A DNA stretch of 64,000 nucleotides, from NCBI GenBank assembly GCA_023374045.1, contig CM041776.1, positions 349,555,636-349,619,635 of the forward strand. Direction: 5' to 3'. Shown here piece after piece: positions 47,480 through 59,370 of the stretch; within the stretch, counting starts at the first letter, position 1; every line of letters starts with the position of its first letter. Below the pieces are notes generated by a model. It saw only the letters and a list, made by a program, of their open reading frames with translations. It searched no databases and was not told the origin of the DNA. This DNA is from Limonium bicolor. Lineage: Eukaryota; Streptophyta; Magnoliopsida; Caryophyllales; Plumbaginaceae. Both the position numbers and the translations under genes were made by a program.

Positions 47480-48640
47480 TGTTAGTTTTATAATCTTTAT
47501 TCTTTTGTGATATTAATAAGAGACCTAAGTAGTGATGTGATAATATATACACATACACGATCATACCATTCCCAAGCTTCATTTTGTAATCTTATTTAAG
47601 TAAGCTGTAAGTTTTGTAATATTTATTCTTCAACATCTACATATCAATCGTGGTTATTATATTTCTTAACTGATAAGTTTATACGTTTTATAATTGAAAC
47701 TTCATCAACATTCAAACCATTCCCTAAATCCTTAACATAAAGAAACCAAAGTTTATAAAAATATAGAGTATTATAAAATAATAATGACACACAATAATCT
47801 ACCATTTAGAATACTTATTTTCCTCATTTTATTGAGTCATTTTCTTTAGGTATATAGTCATCGATCCTAGTTAGTATATGTCTCAGCAGAAAAGGTTAGG
47901 TTATATAATTAAACTTGATGAACATTTAAACCCTTACCAAGTCTCATGTCCTAAATATAAAGAAAACTAAGTTTATTAAAATCTAAATTAATAGAGTATT
48001 GTAAAATAGTAATGATACACATTTGTTTGTATTATAAAATATTTTAAACAAAACATCTATAGTTGGTAGTATGAACACTAAACTATTGATGATAAAATTA
48101 GTGATATATTGGAGTATGAATAATTGATAAAAAAAAAAGAATCATGTGAATTGGTGATACAATTGGAGCCAAGATATTTGGTCCTTAAGATTTGAAAATT
48201 CGACGGATAAAATGCCATCAATATTCTCGAAAAATTAGGGCGCGTTCACTTTGAGAACCAGAATACGCAATATATATAATATAATATATAATATAATATT
48301 ATCTTCATATCCATATTTATAAAATTAAAAATAATATATATATATATATATTAATATTTCTATTAGATATAAATATTATATATTAATAGTTTTAAAGTAT
48401 ATACATTAACATTTATAAAATTGATGCCATATATATCATATATATATATAATATTATCTTCATATCCATATTATATAAATTTAAAATAATATATATATTT
48501 CTATTAGATATAAATATTATATATTAATAGTTTTAAAGTACATACATTAACATTTATATAAAATTGATGCCATATATATCAATATTATTTATTTATTTTA
48601 AAGATGCTGATTGATATAATAGAAAAAATTAGAACAATTA
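47480..48640. repeat. AT-rich filler with a ~150-bp tandem duplication
   Basis: AT-rich sequence with no ORF. Two copies of a ~150-bp segment begin AATATTATCTTCATATCC near 48,295 and 48,451 and both run through TTCTATTAGATATAAATATT to TTGATGCCATATATATC. (TA)n tracts lie between them. Confidence 0.65.
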
Positions 48641-48659
48641 TGGAAATGAAATCATCGTA

Positions 48660-49620
48660 AGTTTTGGCGGTCATCTTCATTTTCACTCGCGGTAATTTTG
48701 CAGCCCCAACCCTATCTTCATTCTCTTCTCTTGCGTGTCTGCCTCTGCAGAGATTCATCCTGCTGTATCTCTTACACACCACGGTAAATTTGCAACTCTA
48801 AACTAATCTCTTCTCTTCAGTCTAACTTCTTCTTCTCTTCATTGTTGTCACTGTAATTTTGCAACCCTAACTTGTCTTCTTCTCTTCATTTCTGTCACGG
48901 TAAATGTGCAACCCTAACTTGTCTTCTTCTCTTCATTTCTGTCACGGTAATTTTGCAAACCTAACTTGTTTCTTCTCTTCATTTCTGCCACGGTAATTTT
49001 GCAAGCCTAACTTGTCTATCATGATCATTGGCATCCTTGCTGCCTTCTTCCAGTGCGTCTTGAGGCTCAATGGCTTCTGAACCATTGGAATCGGTTATTG
49101 TTTGTCCATCAGCTTTAGAAACCTCAGTAGAATCACGAGCTACAATCTCCTCTAACTTAGACTTTCACCTTGCTGTTGCTTCAGCTTGGCAGAAGGCTGT
49201 TTTAAGCTTCGGTCTCAAAATACAGAACCGTGATGCTGGACCAATGAAATTAGCATCACGAGGAGTCACTCCCATCAAGTCCAAAAGGTAATGTCTATCA
49301 TCACTGCCAATAATTCCCTTACACTCTACTGGGGCAGCTAGTTTAAACACATTTCCAGACCCATCAAGAACTGAGTGCTCCTTCAAGTGAAGACGTTGGG
49401 CAGCCTTTACTACCTTGGGCAGCCTAACTTGTCTTCTTCTCTTCATTTCTGTCATGGTTTGCAAGCCTAACTTTTCTACTGTTCATTTCTTTCACGATAA
49501 TTTTGGGAGCCTAATTTGTTATTTTCTCCTCATTTCTGTCACGGTAATTTTGTTAGCCTAACTTGTCTCTTCTCTTCACTTCTATCTTGATTCACTTTTG
49601 TCCAAATTTACCGCTGCTCG
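48660..49620 (+). repeat. Leader repeats of the hAT element, ~55-bp unit
   Basis: The phrase TCACGGTAATTTTGCAA.CCTAACTTGTCTTCTTCTCTTCATTTCTG recurs about eight times (for example near 48,790, 48,850, 48,898, 48,943, 48,987, 49,430, 49,490 and 49,540). At 48,748 CTCTGCAG is followed by AGATTCATC, resembling the first exon border of the ~173-bp units at 1.4-2.2 kb. A fragment of the host gene CLU interrupts the array at 49,020-49,425. Confidence 0.7.
49020..49425 (-). pseudogene. Captured fragment of CLU/FRIENDLY (clustered mitochondria protein)
   Basis: The minus strand encodes AAQRLHLKEHSVLDGSGNVF, then KLAAPVECKGIIGSDDRHY, LLDLMGVTPRDANFIGPASR and FCILRPKLKTAFCQAEA. One in-frame TGA follows, then an acidic tail (KSKLEEIVARDSTEV...GSEAIEPQDALEEG). 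This is recognisable as an internal part of plant CLU (FRIENDLY in Arabidopsis), a cytosolic protein needed for normal mitochondrial distribution. Only ~130 residues are present, with no start and no rest of the gene. They lie antisense to the transposase inside its leader repeats. The best reading is transposon capture of a host exon (or exons) rather than a gene. Confidence 0.85.
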
Positions 49621-49859
49621 CTTGTTTCACAGTACAACTCAAATATTAATGAACGAATTAAGCACAAGAATCAAGTATAGTAGCAAAATTACATATTCAT
49701 GTACGTACTGCTATATGTGATGTGATTTGTATTCTGTCACGGTAATTTTGTGTCTGTTCTGCTACTGCTTGCTTGATTTTGGTCAGTCACGGTAAATTTG
49801 CAAGCCTAACTGGCGAACAAGAATGATAATGCTCAGTGCTGCTGTCTTGATTCATTTCT

Positions 49860-50575
49860 TGTGTATGTTATGTGCAGAGATTAGTCCGACTCACTGCTGC
49901 TGGCACAGCAAATTGAAGACGGGGGCTGAAAAACTTCTTTCGGGCAGCAGCATATAATCTTAACTTGTCTTCTTTTCAGTTCAGTCACAATAAATTTTGC
50001 AAGCCTAACTGAAGAACAGGATGATAATGCTCAGTGTTGCTGTCTTGATTCACTTCTTGTATGTTATGTGCAGAGATTAGTCTCTGACTCGCTGCTGCTC
50101 GCACACCAAATTGAAGACATGGCTGAAAAACTTCTTTCGGGCAGCAGTAATATACTCTAACTTGTCTTCTTTTCAGCTCAGTCACAATAAATTTTGCAAG
50201 CCTAACTGAAGAACAAGGATGATAATGCTCAGTGTTGCTGTCTTGATTCACTTCTAGTGTATGTTATGTGTAGAGATTAGTCTCTGACTCGCTGCTGCTC
50301 GCACACCAAATTGAAGACGGGGCTGGAAAACTTCATTCGGGCAGCGGTAATATACTCTTAACTTGTCTTCTTCGGTTCAGTCACGGTAAATTTTGCAAGC
50401 CTAACTGGTGAACAAGGATGATAATGCTCAGTGTTGTTGTCTTGATTCACTTCTTGTGTATGTTATGTGCAGAGATTAGAGTTCGACTCACTGCTGCTCG
50501 CACACCAAATTGAAAACGGGGCTGGAAAACTTCATTGGGGCAGCGGTAATATACTCTTAACTTGTCTTCTTCTCT
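49860..50575 (+). repeat. Four tandem ~200-bp exon-like units upstream of the hAT transposase
   Basis: Units have AGATTAG starting at 49,878, 50,074, 50,274 and 50,473. In each, TGTGCAG (TGTGTAG in the third) precedes a ~76-bp segment that ends before GGTAATATACTC or a variant. The frame of the segment reads RLVSDSLLLAHQIEDGAEKLHSGS with small changes: A has an extra G and a TGA, B reads EDMAEKLLSGS, C EDGAGKLHSGS, D ENGAGKLHWGS. The transposase ATG at 50,576 follows directly after the fourth unit. The arrangement looks like a duplicated leader exon with its intron. No RNA data are available here to prove splicing. Confidence 0.75.
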
Positions 50576-52850
50576 ATGGCGATGGATATGCGATCAGGAA
50601 CATGTATGTCTCAAGATCCTTGTCCGTTAGAAGATGTTGATGGTGGTGATAAGAATGTTCAAACAAATAGTACCCATGGTAGCACGCCTGAAATGACAAC
50701 AAATGTGAGTGTGTGATAAATGCCAACTTTTCTACTGAGTTCCAAATGGTTGAAGGAAAAAGAAGCGGAGTATGGTATCATTATGTTTGATTGATGGTTC
50801 AGCATTCAAGGATGGTAAAAAGAGAGCTCAATGCAAATATTGCAAAATCAAGTCATTTATTGCTGAGGGTACATCTGGAACTTCAAACCTTCATGGTCAT
50901 TTGAAGACATGTAAAGCCTATGTAAGAGTAAGTAAGAGTGGAGGAGGTAATGTGGTTCCATTTGATAAAAACTTATCGAGACTTGTTGTCCAAAGCAATA
51001 ATCAAGCATGGATATGCTTTTTCGTGGGTGGAGCATGAGGGTAATCGTAAAATTCATGTGTATTTGAATAACCAAGTCCAAACAATATGTAGGAACACTG
51101 CAAAGGCAGATTGTTTGAAACTACATAAAAGTTTGAAAATGAAGATGAAGGAGACCCTAAAAAATGTTCCTGGTCGAATATGCTTGACTAGTGATATGTG
51201 GACATCTTGTCAAACTGAGGGGTATATGTGTTTGACGGCTCATTTTGTGGATGCTAATTGGAAGTTGAACAGTATTGTGCTAATTTTTTGTCACATTGAC
51301 ACTCCTCACACTGCTCCCACGATGTATGGAGCTGTTTTGTCTTTGCTTCAAGATTGGGGTATTGATTCCAAGATTTACAATCACCATGGATAATGCCTCC
51401 AGCGATGACAAAATGCAAGACTTGTTGAGAACTACACTCAATGGTCGAGATGCCTTGCTGTTTAGAGGCTCCTTCTTTCATGTTCGGTGTGTCGCGCATC
51501 TGCTGAACCTTATTGTTAAGGATGGACTCAAGGTCATTGATCATATTATTACCAAGGTTAGAAAATAGTGTGAAATACATCAAGTGGTCAGAGGGGGAGA
51601 AAGGAAAATTTTTGACAATGTGTGAAGTTAGCTAAAATTGAAGAGACTAAAGGATTGTGGCTTGATGTTTCTACTAGATGGAACTCTACGTACATGATGC
51701 TTGATAGGGCTATTTTGTACCGTGAAGCTCTTAAAGATTAGTAGTTGTTGACAAAGCATACCATCATTGTCCAACTATTGAAGAATGGGATATGGCTGAA
51801 AAGATTAGGGATGTTTTGGAACCATTCTTTGAAATTACTAATTGTTCTCTGGAAGCGACTACCCTACTTTGAATTTGTACTTTGAGAAGTTTGGAAGATT
51901 TCCATGCATTTGTGGAAGTTGAGTTTTGATGATAATGAGGTCCTAAGAAACATGGCAAGGGAGATGCAAATCAAGTATGATAAGTATTGGCTTTACTCTG
52001 GTGGTGATGATGACTACATTTCCTTGTTCGCTTGTGTTGTGGTTCTTGATCCTCGTTATAAGTTGTCTTTCATTAAGTATTGTTATCAGAAGTATAACAA
52101 TGACAAGCAAGAAGCTGCAAGAAAGACAAGTGAGATCAAACTGAAGTTGGAGAGGCTCCTTAAAGAATATGATATACATGATAGTCATGTCTCGCACGAA
52201 ACTTCCTCAGCCACCAACACCAAGTCTGATAACATTTCTATAAATCGGAAGAGGAAAATTGATCTTCTAGCTGTAAGTTTCTTACATATTTGTCTTCATA
52301 CACTTTTATGAATTATTTTGGTTACCATTTCCTTTTCTCTATCATTGTATCATTACTAAGTGAGTTGAAACCATTATTATTATTGTATTTAACTATATTC
52401 TAGGATTTTGATGATGAAGATGCCATACTCTCTACTACCACTGAAGATACATATTGGATGTTTATTTAGAAGATGAAAAGATGGATAGAAAATTGAAGAT
52501 TGATGTCTTGCAGTTTTGGAGGGAAAAAGAAACTCGTTATAAGGAGCTTTCTCATCTAGCTAGGGATATTTTGACTGTTCCTCTTACAACCGTTGCTTCC
52601 GAGTCAACCTTTAGTATAGGGGGAAGAGTTTTGAACAAGTGGAGGAAGAGAAGCTTATATCTTCCTGAAAATGTGGAGGCTTTGATAACTTCGCGTAGTT
52701 GGATATACGGTTATGAAGGTACCTTTACGTTTTATATCTTTATAGGTTTGTTTGTTTAAAAAATTTAGATTTATATGTGTTTATTTTTGTTTCACAGCAC
52801 TTGAGGAGGATGAGTTTATTGGTTGCGGTGTATATTGGAATGCAACTTAA
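50576..52850 (+). pseudogene. hAT transposase with BED zinc finger (RICESLEEPER-like)
   Basis: The coding line starts MAMDMRSGTCMSQDPC. A BED finger (SGVWYHYV...RAQCKYCKIKSF...SGTSNLHGHLKTC) lies at ~50,769-50,920. The RNase-H-like core includes RICLTSDMWTSCQTEGYMCLTAHF, TITMDNASSDD and HVRCVAHLLNLIVKDGL, then LDVSTRWNSTYMMLDRAI, DEPRYKLSF-type VVLDPRYKLSF and an acidic linker. The hAT dimerisation domain is YKELSHLARDILTVPLTTVASESTFS (52,530-52,615). An intron at 52,273-52,404 and a last intron at ~52,721-52,797 are supported by GT/AG sites; the protein would end VYWNAT at 52,850. Frame changes or stops near 50,715, 50,790, 50,970, 51,380, 51,565, 51,740, 51,870 and 52,465 prevent a full product as sequenced. 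Confidence 0.88.
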
Positions 52851-53854
52851 ATCTCATGAATGACATCCTTGAAAGCCAAATCAAGAGTAAAGTCAACATC
52901 AAGATAAAGTTCTCAACTTCTGGTGTCTGTTTTGATCTGCAGTTCTCGGATTTTGAGTTAACTCTTTTTATCCCTTTTGAGTCTTGTGTTGCCTATACTA
53001 AAGAAGCGGTTCAGATCTTCTTTAATCAGTAGTGTATTTTGGGCAGTTTGATGGTGTGTAACTAATATTGATTAGATTACCGAATGTATATATAATTGCT
53101 TTCATGTTTTCCTTTTGCAAAAGCACGTCCACATTTCAAGAAATGGACAGTTGCTATTGGCTAGTGGTTATTAGTGACAAGATCCGGTCATAGGAAATGT
53201 TGTAAGTTAGACTCAAATGGTTGTACAATGCTATGTTAGATAAAGATGATATATCGAGTAAAAGTATGTACATTTTGGCCAAATTGCTCGGTTGACTGCT
53301 GAACAATGCCCATTATCTTTCTGTAATTAGCATTAACTTTTGTGCATCAATTGTAATGGGTGCTGCTAGCTAATGAATCGTAGCTTCTAGATTTTAGGAT
53401 AGATTTAGTCATTCATTAGTCGGTCATAAATATAATATGTTTTTATGAGTTGTTGATTTATAAGAGGTTGAACCAATTTCCTTGGATATGACAAAAGATG
53501 ACAAGAATTATAAAACTAGAATGAAAACAATTCTTTATTTTAGTCCTAGTTCATGAAAATTATATGTTCGTATATGTCAATAATAAATAGAAGGATAATG
53601 GAAGTTTGCCCAGTTTCATATGTGCAGTTCGGGTGAATTCGGTTCGGGTGAATTTGGTTCGGGTGGATTCGGTTCGGGTAGATTCGGTTCGGGTGGATTC
53701 GGGTCATACCAAATTTCAGTTTGATTCGGTTTTGGTTTGGTTCGGTTCGGATTTTCGGGTCACATTTTGGTCACATCATTCGGTTTAAATTTGGGTTCGA
53801 ATCAGGTTGGATCGGATCGGTTTTTTCTGGTTCGGGTCACCGTTGCCAGGTCTA
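52851..53854 (+). other. 3' part and right terminus of the hAT element
   Basis: AT-rich sequence downstream of the transposase, then a subterminal block at 53,625-53,845 with at least five GG(T/A)TTCGGGTGAATT-type words, ending TTGCCAGGTCTA. ORF 53,606-53,788 is a translation of this repeat. Confidence 0.7.
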
Positions 53855-54568
53855 GGTATCCTTCTTCTCAATGATGTGGCAGAGGTGGCTGATAATAAGA
53901 TCCAAGAGGGAGAGCGGCTTCTACGGGTCCGGTGCGACCAAATAATCCATGAGATAGCATTCCATGGAGTTGAGATCCTTGCTATCTGGGGGCAGAATGT
54001 TATGGTGTAGGAGTGCGAGCATGATCCTCTTCACCAGATCGCTCACCATGTTCACGGTCATAGTGACGCTGACGTCCGTCCCGACTTGGTTTTTCTTCGT
54101 GTCTGGACCGGGAGGGTGGCGAGGTAGTGGTGTCGATGGGCGATCAGGTCTCCAGGGTGGATGTATGAGTAGTGCTGGAGGTCATCGCGAGGAAGCTAAA
54201 AGAATTGACGGACATCTGCCCTCCGGATGGTGATGGCCCGACCACTGACAAACGAGGTGACCTCCCCCGCTTCTTGTCTGCTGACGCATTGGCATAAAAT
54301 TCTTTCGTCAAGCGGGGGTGGTACTGACCACCCATGGAGAGCACGCAGCTCCAGCCCAGATAATCGAAGTATGGTCGGAGCTGCAGGTCCTCTACGAGAG
54401 CCGGATCCACGGTTCACTCCCTAACAATCTCCCTGCGTCGGGGAGAGTTGAACCAGCTCCGCGCATCTTTGCTGACGAAGATGCCATCTATGAGGCCGTT
54501 GGGGGTGGCCTAGCTCTTGGTTGGGTGCAGTAGTGTTCCGCTTGGCGCGACGTTGTCGGTGTGCCATT

Positions 54569-56084
54569 GTTCTGCAAAACAGAGAAAAAAAAAGAAACGT
54601 AAGACAGAAGAAAGGAAAAAGAGAAAAAAGTGAAACGTTAGAGTATAGATAGGATGACAAGAAGCAATTGGGCAAAAGATTAAGCATTAAGCACATTGGA
54701 GATCAAAAGAAACGAAACATGTCCAGAAATTTTTGACATAATCTCCCCCGTTTTTCTATCCTTTCCCGGTTCTAAGAACCTCCACAAAACTAACCCAAAG
54801 GTTGGCATTCAGATATTTAAACACCCCAATAGCAGAGATCAACCAAAAAGTTTAAAAACTCACCAACCAATGCAACAATTCACCCATTTTCGAACATTTT
54901 GAGCAACCCGAATGCATGAGCCTACTCATACACATGTTTAGACATGCAAAGACCAAAAAAAAAAAGTTTCAAAACACCCCACTACATATAAACGGTATTG
55001 GCATTACCAGTTGGAGCAAGAATATTATGCATTAGGCAAAATTCAATATAAAGCATGAAGTACACCAATTATGTCAAAACCGTCAAAAGCCACAATTGCT
55101 AGCCCAATTCCACACATAAAGCCTAACATAATCAATTAAGAGCATTTCCATCATCAAATGTGCCAAAGTTCAGAAATGTCACCCAAGTCTTGTTTGGTTC
55201 GCACAAATTCTAGGTCAAAGTGTAACTTGCTCAAAAATTTCAAAACTTGACAAATTAGGGTTAGATTACCATACCTTAGTGTTTTGTAGAAGATTGGAGC
55301 AAGAAATTTGACAAATTGGGCTAAAATCGGACAAAAATGGATTGGGGGCGATTTAGGGGAAATTATGGATTTGGGTGTGGAGTGTGGTGTGGGGTGGCGA
55401 CGGGCTGCTGCACTGGCGAACAGGAGTAGGCTGCGCGAGCAAGGCGACGTCGGGGGAGGCGGACAAACAGGGCGGTGGTGGAGGGCTGGGCGCGGATGGC
55501 GGCTGGGTGGTGGTGGAGTGCTGGTGCGCGGTGGGTTAGAATTCGCAGGTGGGAGGCGCGGCTGGGTTGGGTGGTTTGGGGAAGATGGAGTTGGGAGGGA
55601 AAGAAAGAAAGAAGGGGTAAGGGGTAAATAGGTTCTAATTAAAACGCGCCGTTCACTATTTTTTTTCAAAATTTTCAACCCGACCGACCTTGCCAAGATC
55701 GGTCGCAAGGTCGGTCCAAGTCTGTAAGGCGAGAGTTCTGAAACTTATGACCCGACCGACCTTGCCAAGATCGGTTGCAAGTCGGTCGAAGTCAGTAGGC
55801 TATGGAATTGAAGATTTCTACTCGACCGACCCAACCAAGGTCGGTCCTATGGTCGGTCCAAACCAGAATCTCCCAAATTAAAAGTTTTCTTGCCCAAAAC
55901 ACTTATCATCATTCACAAGCAGATCCAACACACAAAATTAACCAGAAACACAATAATGAAAGCATGAAACAAGCAACTAATAACATAATTGAAATAAGAA
56001 AATAATGCAAAAGGTAAAGGGGGAAATAGTCCGGGTTGCCTCCTGGAAAGCTGCCCGTCTTTTTAGGCCTTTGGCTAGACCATA
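54569..56084 (-). other. Gypsy B region between pol and env-like ORF
   Basis: Near the pol end, the reverse complement contains GGTCTAGCCAAAGGCC and AGGAGGCAACCCGG, the post-pol motif shared with element C. Three ~65-bp copies of a GGTCGGTC palindromic module stand at 55,675-55,862. The 184-residue Pro/Ser-rich minus ORF at 55,154-55,708 overlaps these modules; its composition suggests a non-coding GC-rich leader for the env-like ORF. Confidence 0.55.
55675..55862. repeat. Three tandem GGTCGGTC palindromic modules
   Basis: Each ~65-bp unit has CGACCGACCTTGCCAAG and then GATCGGT(C/T)GCAAG(G)TCGGTC, which can fold back on itself. Equivalent modules are in LTR A (4,100-4,230) and LTR B (44,449-44,630), with diverged inter-palindrome sequence. 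Confidence 0.75.
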
Positions 56085-56114
56085 GTGAAGGTTAGAAGGA
56101 ACCTGGAGGGTCTC

Positions 56115-59100
56115 TTAAGTAAAGAGCCTGAGCCTCAACCTTTGGATGTCTCCACCTTGGTAGTGCTTCAGACGGGAACCATTGACCATGAAAGTCTCCC
56201 CCTTGACGTTCCTCAGCTCAAAACCTCCATATGGGGTGACCTTGGTGATAATGAAAGGGCCAGCCCAAATGAGACTTCGATTTCCCGGGGGGAATAACTT
56301 CAACCTTGAGTTATAAAGGAGAACCCGGTCACCTTCGTGAAACGCCCGCTTCACAATCATCTTGTCATGCCATTTCTGGCCTTTTCCTTGTAGATGCAGT
56401 TGTTTTCGTAAGCTTCCTCTCGAATCTCCTCTAACTCAGTCAATTGGAACCGTCTTTTATCACCGGCGCTCTTGAGATCATAATTGAGGGCCTTCACCGC
56501 CCAATATGACTTATGCACTAATTCGACCGGCAAATGACAATCCTTCCCATAGACGAGTCGGAACAGGGACATGCCGATAAGAGCTTTGTAGGCAGTTCGA
56601 TATGCCCACAACGCGTCGTCGAGCTTCATAGACCAATCTTTCCTTGAGGAGTTGACCGTCTTTGAAGGATCCATTTGAGCTCTCGGTTGGTGACCTCATC
56701 TTGGTCATTACATTGTGGGTGATACGGAAAGACAACCTTATCTCCTTCATACTTATTGATCAGAGCTTCAAATTGTTTGTTGCAGAAATGAGATCCTCCA
56801 TCACTTAATATAGCTCTCGGCACCCCGAACCATGTGAAAATGTTCTTCTTCAAGAACTTGATTACTACCTTGGCGTCATTTTTCGGGGCTGCAATTGCTT
56901 CAACCCACTTGGTCACATAGTCGATCGCCACAAGGATAAACAAGTTGGAGCAAGAAGATGAGAAGGGGCCCATGAAGTCAATACCCCACAAATCAAACGG
57001 CCCGACCTCGATCATTATGTTGAGAGGCATTTCATGCTTGTATGAAGTGTTCCCGAGCCTGACATTGATCACAGGAGGAGGCAACAAACGAGTGGCAATC
57101 CTTATGGAGGGTTTTCCAGAAAAATCCGGCTTGAAGAACCTGGTTGTTGTTCGTGCCGGACCATGGTGTCCACCGGCTTCACCCGAGTGACAATGGATTA
57201 AAAATTCCTGAACTTCACTCATGGGTACACATCTTCGAATCACCCCATCAGCACAAACTTTGAAAAGAAAAGGGTCATGCCAGAAATACCTCTTAACGTC
57301 TGAGAATAATTTCTTTCTCTGCTGATAGGTCATCTCTGGTGGGATCACCCCTCTTACCAAATAATTTGCAAAGTCCGCATACCAAGGGTCACCGGTCTCT
57401 GCAATCATGAAGATGCTCTCATTGGGGAAGAATTCATTGATTGGCACACATCATCAGGGAGCCTCCATTCGAGAGAGATGATCAGCTATAACATTTTGCA
57501 CACCCGGTCTGTCCCGGATCTCTATCTCGAATTCTTGAAGGAGAAGAATCCATCAAAGAAGTCTAGGCTTTGCATCACCTTTTTTGAACAAATACTTTAA
57601 CGCTGAATGGTCGGTGTGTACTACAACCTTGCTGCCCAAGAGAGGTAAGATCGGAATTTGTATAGGGCGAAAACCACTGCTAACAGCTCTTTCTCGGTGG
57701 TGGTGTAGTTCTTTTGGGCATCATTGAGAGTTCTACTAGCAGAGTAGATACTTCTCAATATCTTTTCCTTCTTTTGACAAAGGACCGCCCCACCGCATAG
57801 TCTCTAGCGTCGCACATGATCTCAAACGGTAGACTCCAATCGGGGGATACCACAACGGGTGCAGAGATGAGGCATTGTTTGAGAGTGTTGAAGGCGTTAA
57901 GGCACTCATCGGTGAATTCAAATTTCACATCTTGGCCAAGAGGTCGCAGAGGGGTTTTGAGATTTTGGAGAAGTCTTTAATGAACCTTCTGTAAAACCCG
58001 GCATGACCCAGAAAACTTCTGATATCTTTCACTGATGTCGGAGTCGGAGGAGGTAGCTTTTCAATCACTTCAATTTTGCCTTGTCAACCTCAATACTCTT
58101 TGAAGAGATCTTGTGCCCCAAGACAATTCCTTCTCTTACCATAAAATGGCACTTCTCCCAATTTAGCACAAGGCTTTGTCTCTTCGCACCGGATCAAGAT
58201 ATCCTCAAGGTTTTCCAAACAAGTGTCGAAGGAGGGGCAGAAGACAGAGAAGTCATCCATAAAGACTTCAATGCTTTTCTTAAAGGAAGTCGGAGAAGAT
58301 CGACATCATGCATCTCTAAAATGTTGGCCGGAGCGTTGCATAGCCCAAATGGCATCCTGATGATGTAAGCAAATGTTCCGTAGGGGCAGGTGAAAGTCGT
58401 CTTCTCCTGGTCTTCAGGAGCTATGGGGATCTGGAGGTATCCGGAATAGCCGTCAAGGAAGCAGTAGTAGTTGTCCCCGCCAACCTCTCAAGCATCTGAT
58501 CAATGAATGAGAGAGGGAAATGGTCTTTTCTGGTGGCGGTGTTCAGCTTTCGGTAATCAATGCAAATCTTCACCCATTGGTAGTCCTCTGAGACACCAGC
58601 TCACCTTTAGCATTGGGGACGACAGTGACCCCTCCTTTCTTTGGAACTACTTGCACAGGGCTCACCCACTTGCTATCGGAGATGGCATAAATAATCCCCG
58701 CATCCAAGAGTTTGAGAACCTCTTTCTTGACCACCTCCTTCATGTTCAGGTTGATCCTTCTTTGAGGTTGGACCCAACGGCTTGTAGTCATCTTCCATAA
58801 ATATCCGGTGGGATTAGAAATGTGGGCTGATTCCCTTGATGTCGGCTATAGACCACCCGATAGCCCATTTATGGTTTCAAAGCACCCTCATCAGACTTTC
58901 CTCTTGTGCGCCTATCAAAGAAAGAAGAAGAAATAATAACAGGTAGAACACACGGGTCAGTCAAATAACCATATTTGAGATGAGAGGGTAGAGGTTTCAT
59001 CTCCACAATGGGAGGCTTCTCAACCGAGGGTAACGGCTTCTGAACAGCGGGCTCCAATGGTTCGGGTGGTGGATAGCGTGTTCTATGGCAAACAAATCTA

Positions 59101-59117
59101 CTATTCAGCTCAGCCAC
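56115..59117 (-). pseudogene. Gypsy B pol: pre-RT region, RT, RNase H, integrase
   Basis: Minus strand, from the break at 59,117. The pre-RT region carries AELNSRFVCHRTRYPPPEP and MKPLPSHLKYGYL (to 58,869). RT begins VKKEVLKLLDAGIIYAISDSKWVSPVQVVPKKGG (58,760), with GTFAYIIRMPFGLCNAPA and an intact FMDDFSVF (~58,245). RNase H (57,921-57,480) is broken. Integrase has [36 protein letters not shown] and [11 protein letters not shown], covering the D, D and E positions of the catalytic triad (57,447-56,690). The C-terminal region has [15 protein letters not shown] (56,360-56,115). Frame changes, for example around 58,330 (GLCNAPA and onward), indicate inactivity as sequenced. The 5' part of the element is cut off by LTR D. 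Confidence 0.87.
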
Positions 59118-59303
59118 TGATAAGTGTGAAATATCTATTTTTAGGGCTTTAATTCTTCTTATGTTCATAACTATTCATGTCATATTCTCACTTATCATAT
59201 GTTTTTCCTTATATTTATGTTTTGATGTGAACTGATACATTTTATGTATAAAATGCAGGTAAAATATTGGATTTACATTAAAGATTACAACACAATAAAT
59301 GGT

Positions 59304-59370
<67 letters not shown>

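Larger units (their letters stand above)
46614..53854 (+). mobile_element. hAT element with BED-finger transposase (RICESLEEPER/Ac-like), carrying captured DNA
   Basis: Inverted termini are TAGACCTGGCAA and TTGCCAGGTCTA, flanked by GGTATCC on both sides. Subterminal regions are packed with GGTTCGG/TCGGGT words (46,625-46,800 and 53,625-53,845). Inside, from left to right: AT-rich and GC-rich fillers, an AT-rich duplication, leader repeats with a CLU gene fragment, an array of exon-like units, and the transposase gene on the plus strand. It interrupts the env-like ORF of gypsy B, so it is the younger insertion. Confidence 0.9.
46224..54568 (-). pseudogene. Gypsy B env-like / 'putative plant transposon protein' ORF, split by hAT
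   Basis: From ATG at 54,568 the minus strand encodes MAHRQRRAKRN, then after a frame change GIFVSKDARSWFNSPRRREIV and DPALVEDLQLRPYFDYLGWSCVL...YHPRLTKEFYANA. This is the conserved block of the extra ORF found between pol and the 3' LTR of Athila-type elements. The frame meets the hAT insertion at 53,854. The remainder resumes at 46,613 and ends in a Gln/Pro-rich tail with repeated (R/H)QRxM(V/A)EH units (46,224-46,400). Several frame changes are present. The role of this ORF in plant retrotransposons is not established. Confidence 0.7.

Noticed and set aside
49165..49464. A complete small gene in the hAT leader
   Set aside because: The frame is an internal CLU fragment; its apparent N-terminus (MQTMTEMKRRRQVRLPK) is translated from the leader repeat.
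55154..55708. 184-residue Pro/Ser-rich minus ORF
   Set aside because: It overlaps the GGTCGGTC repeat modules in the retrotransposon leader, and its composition is explained by GC-rich repeats; no domain seen.
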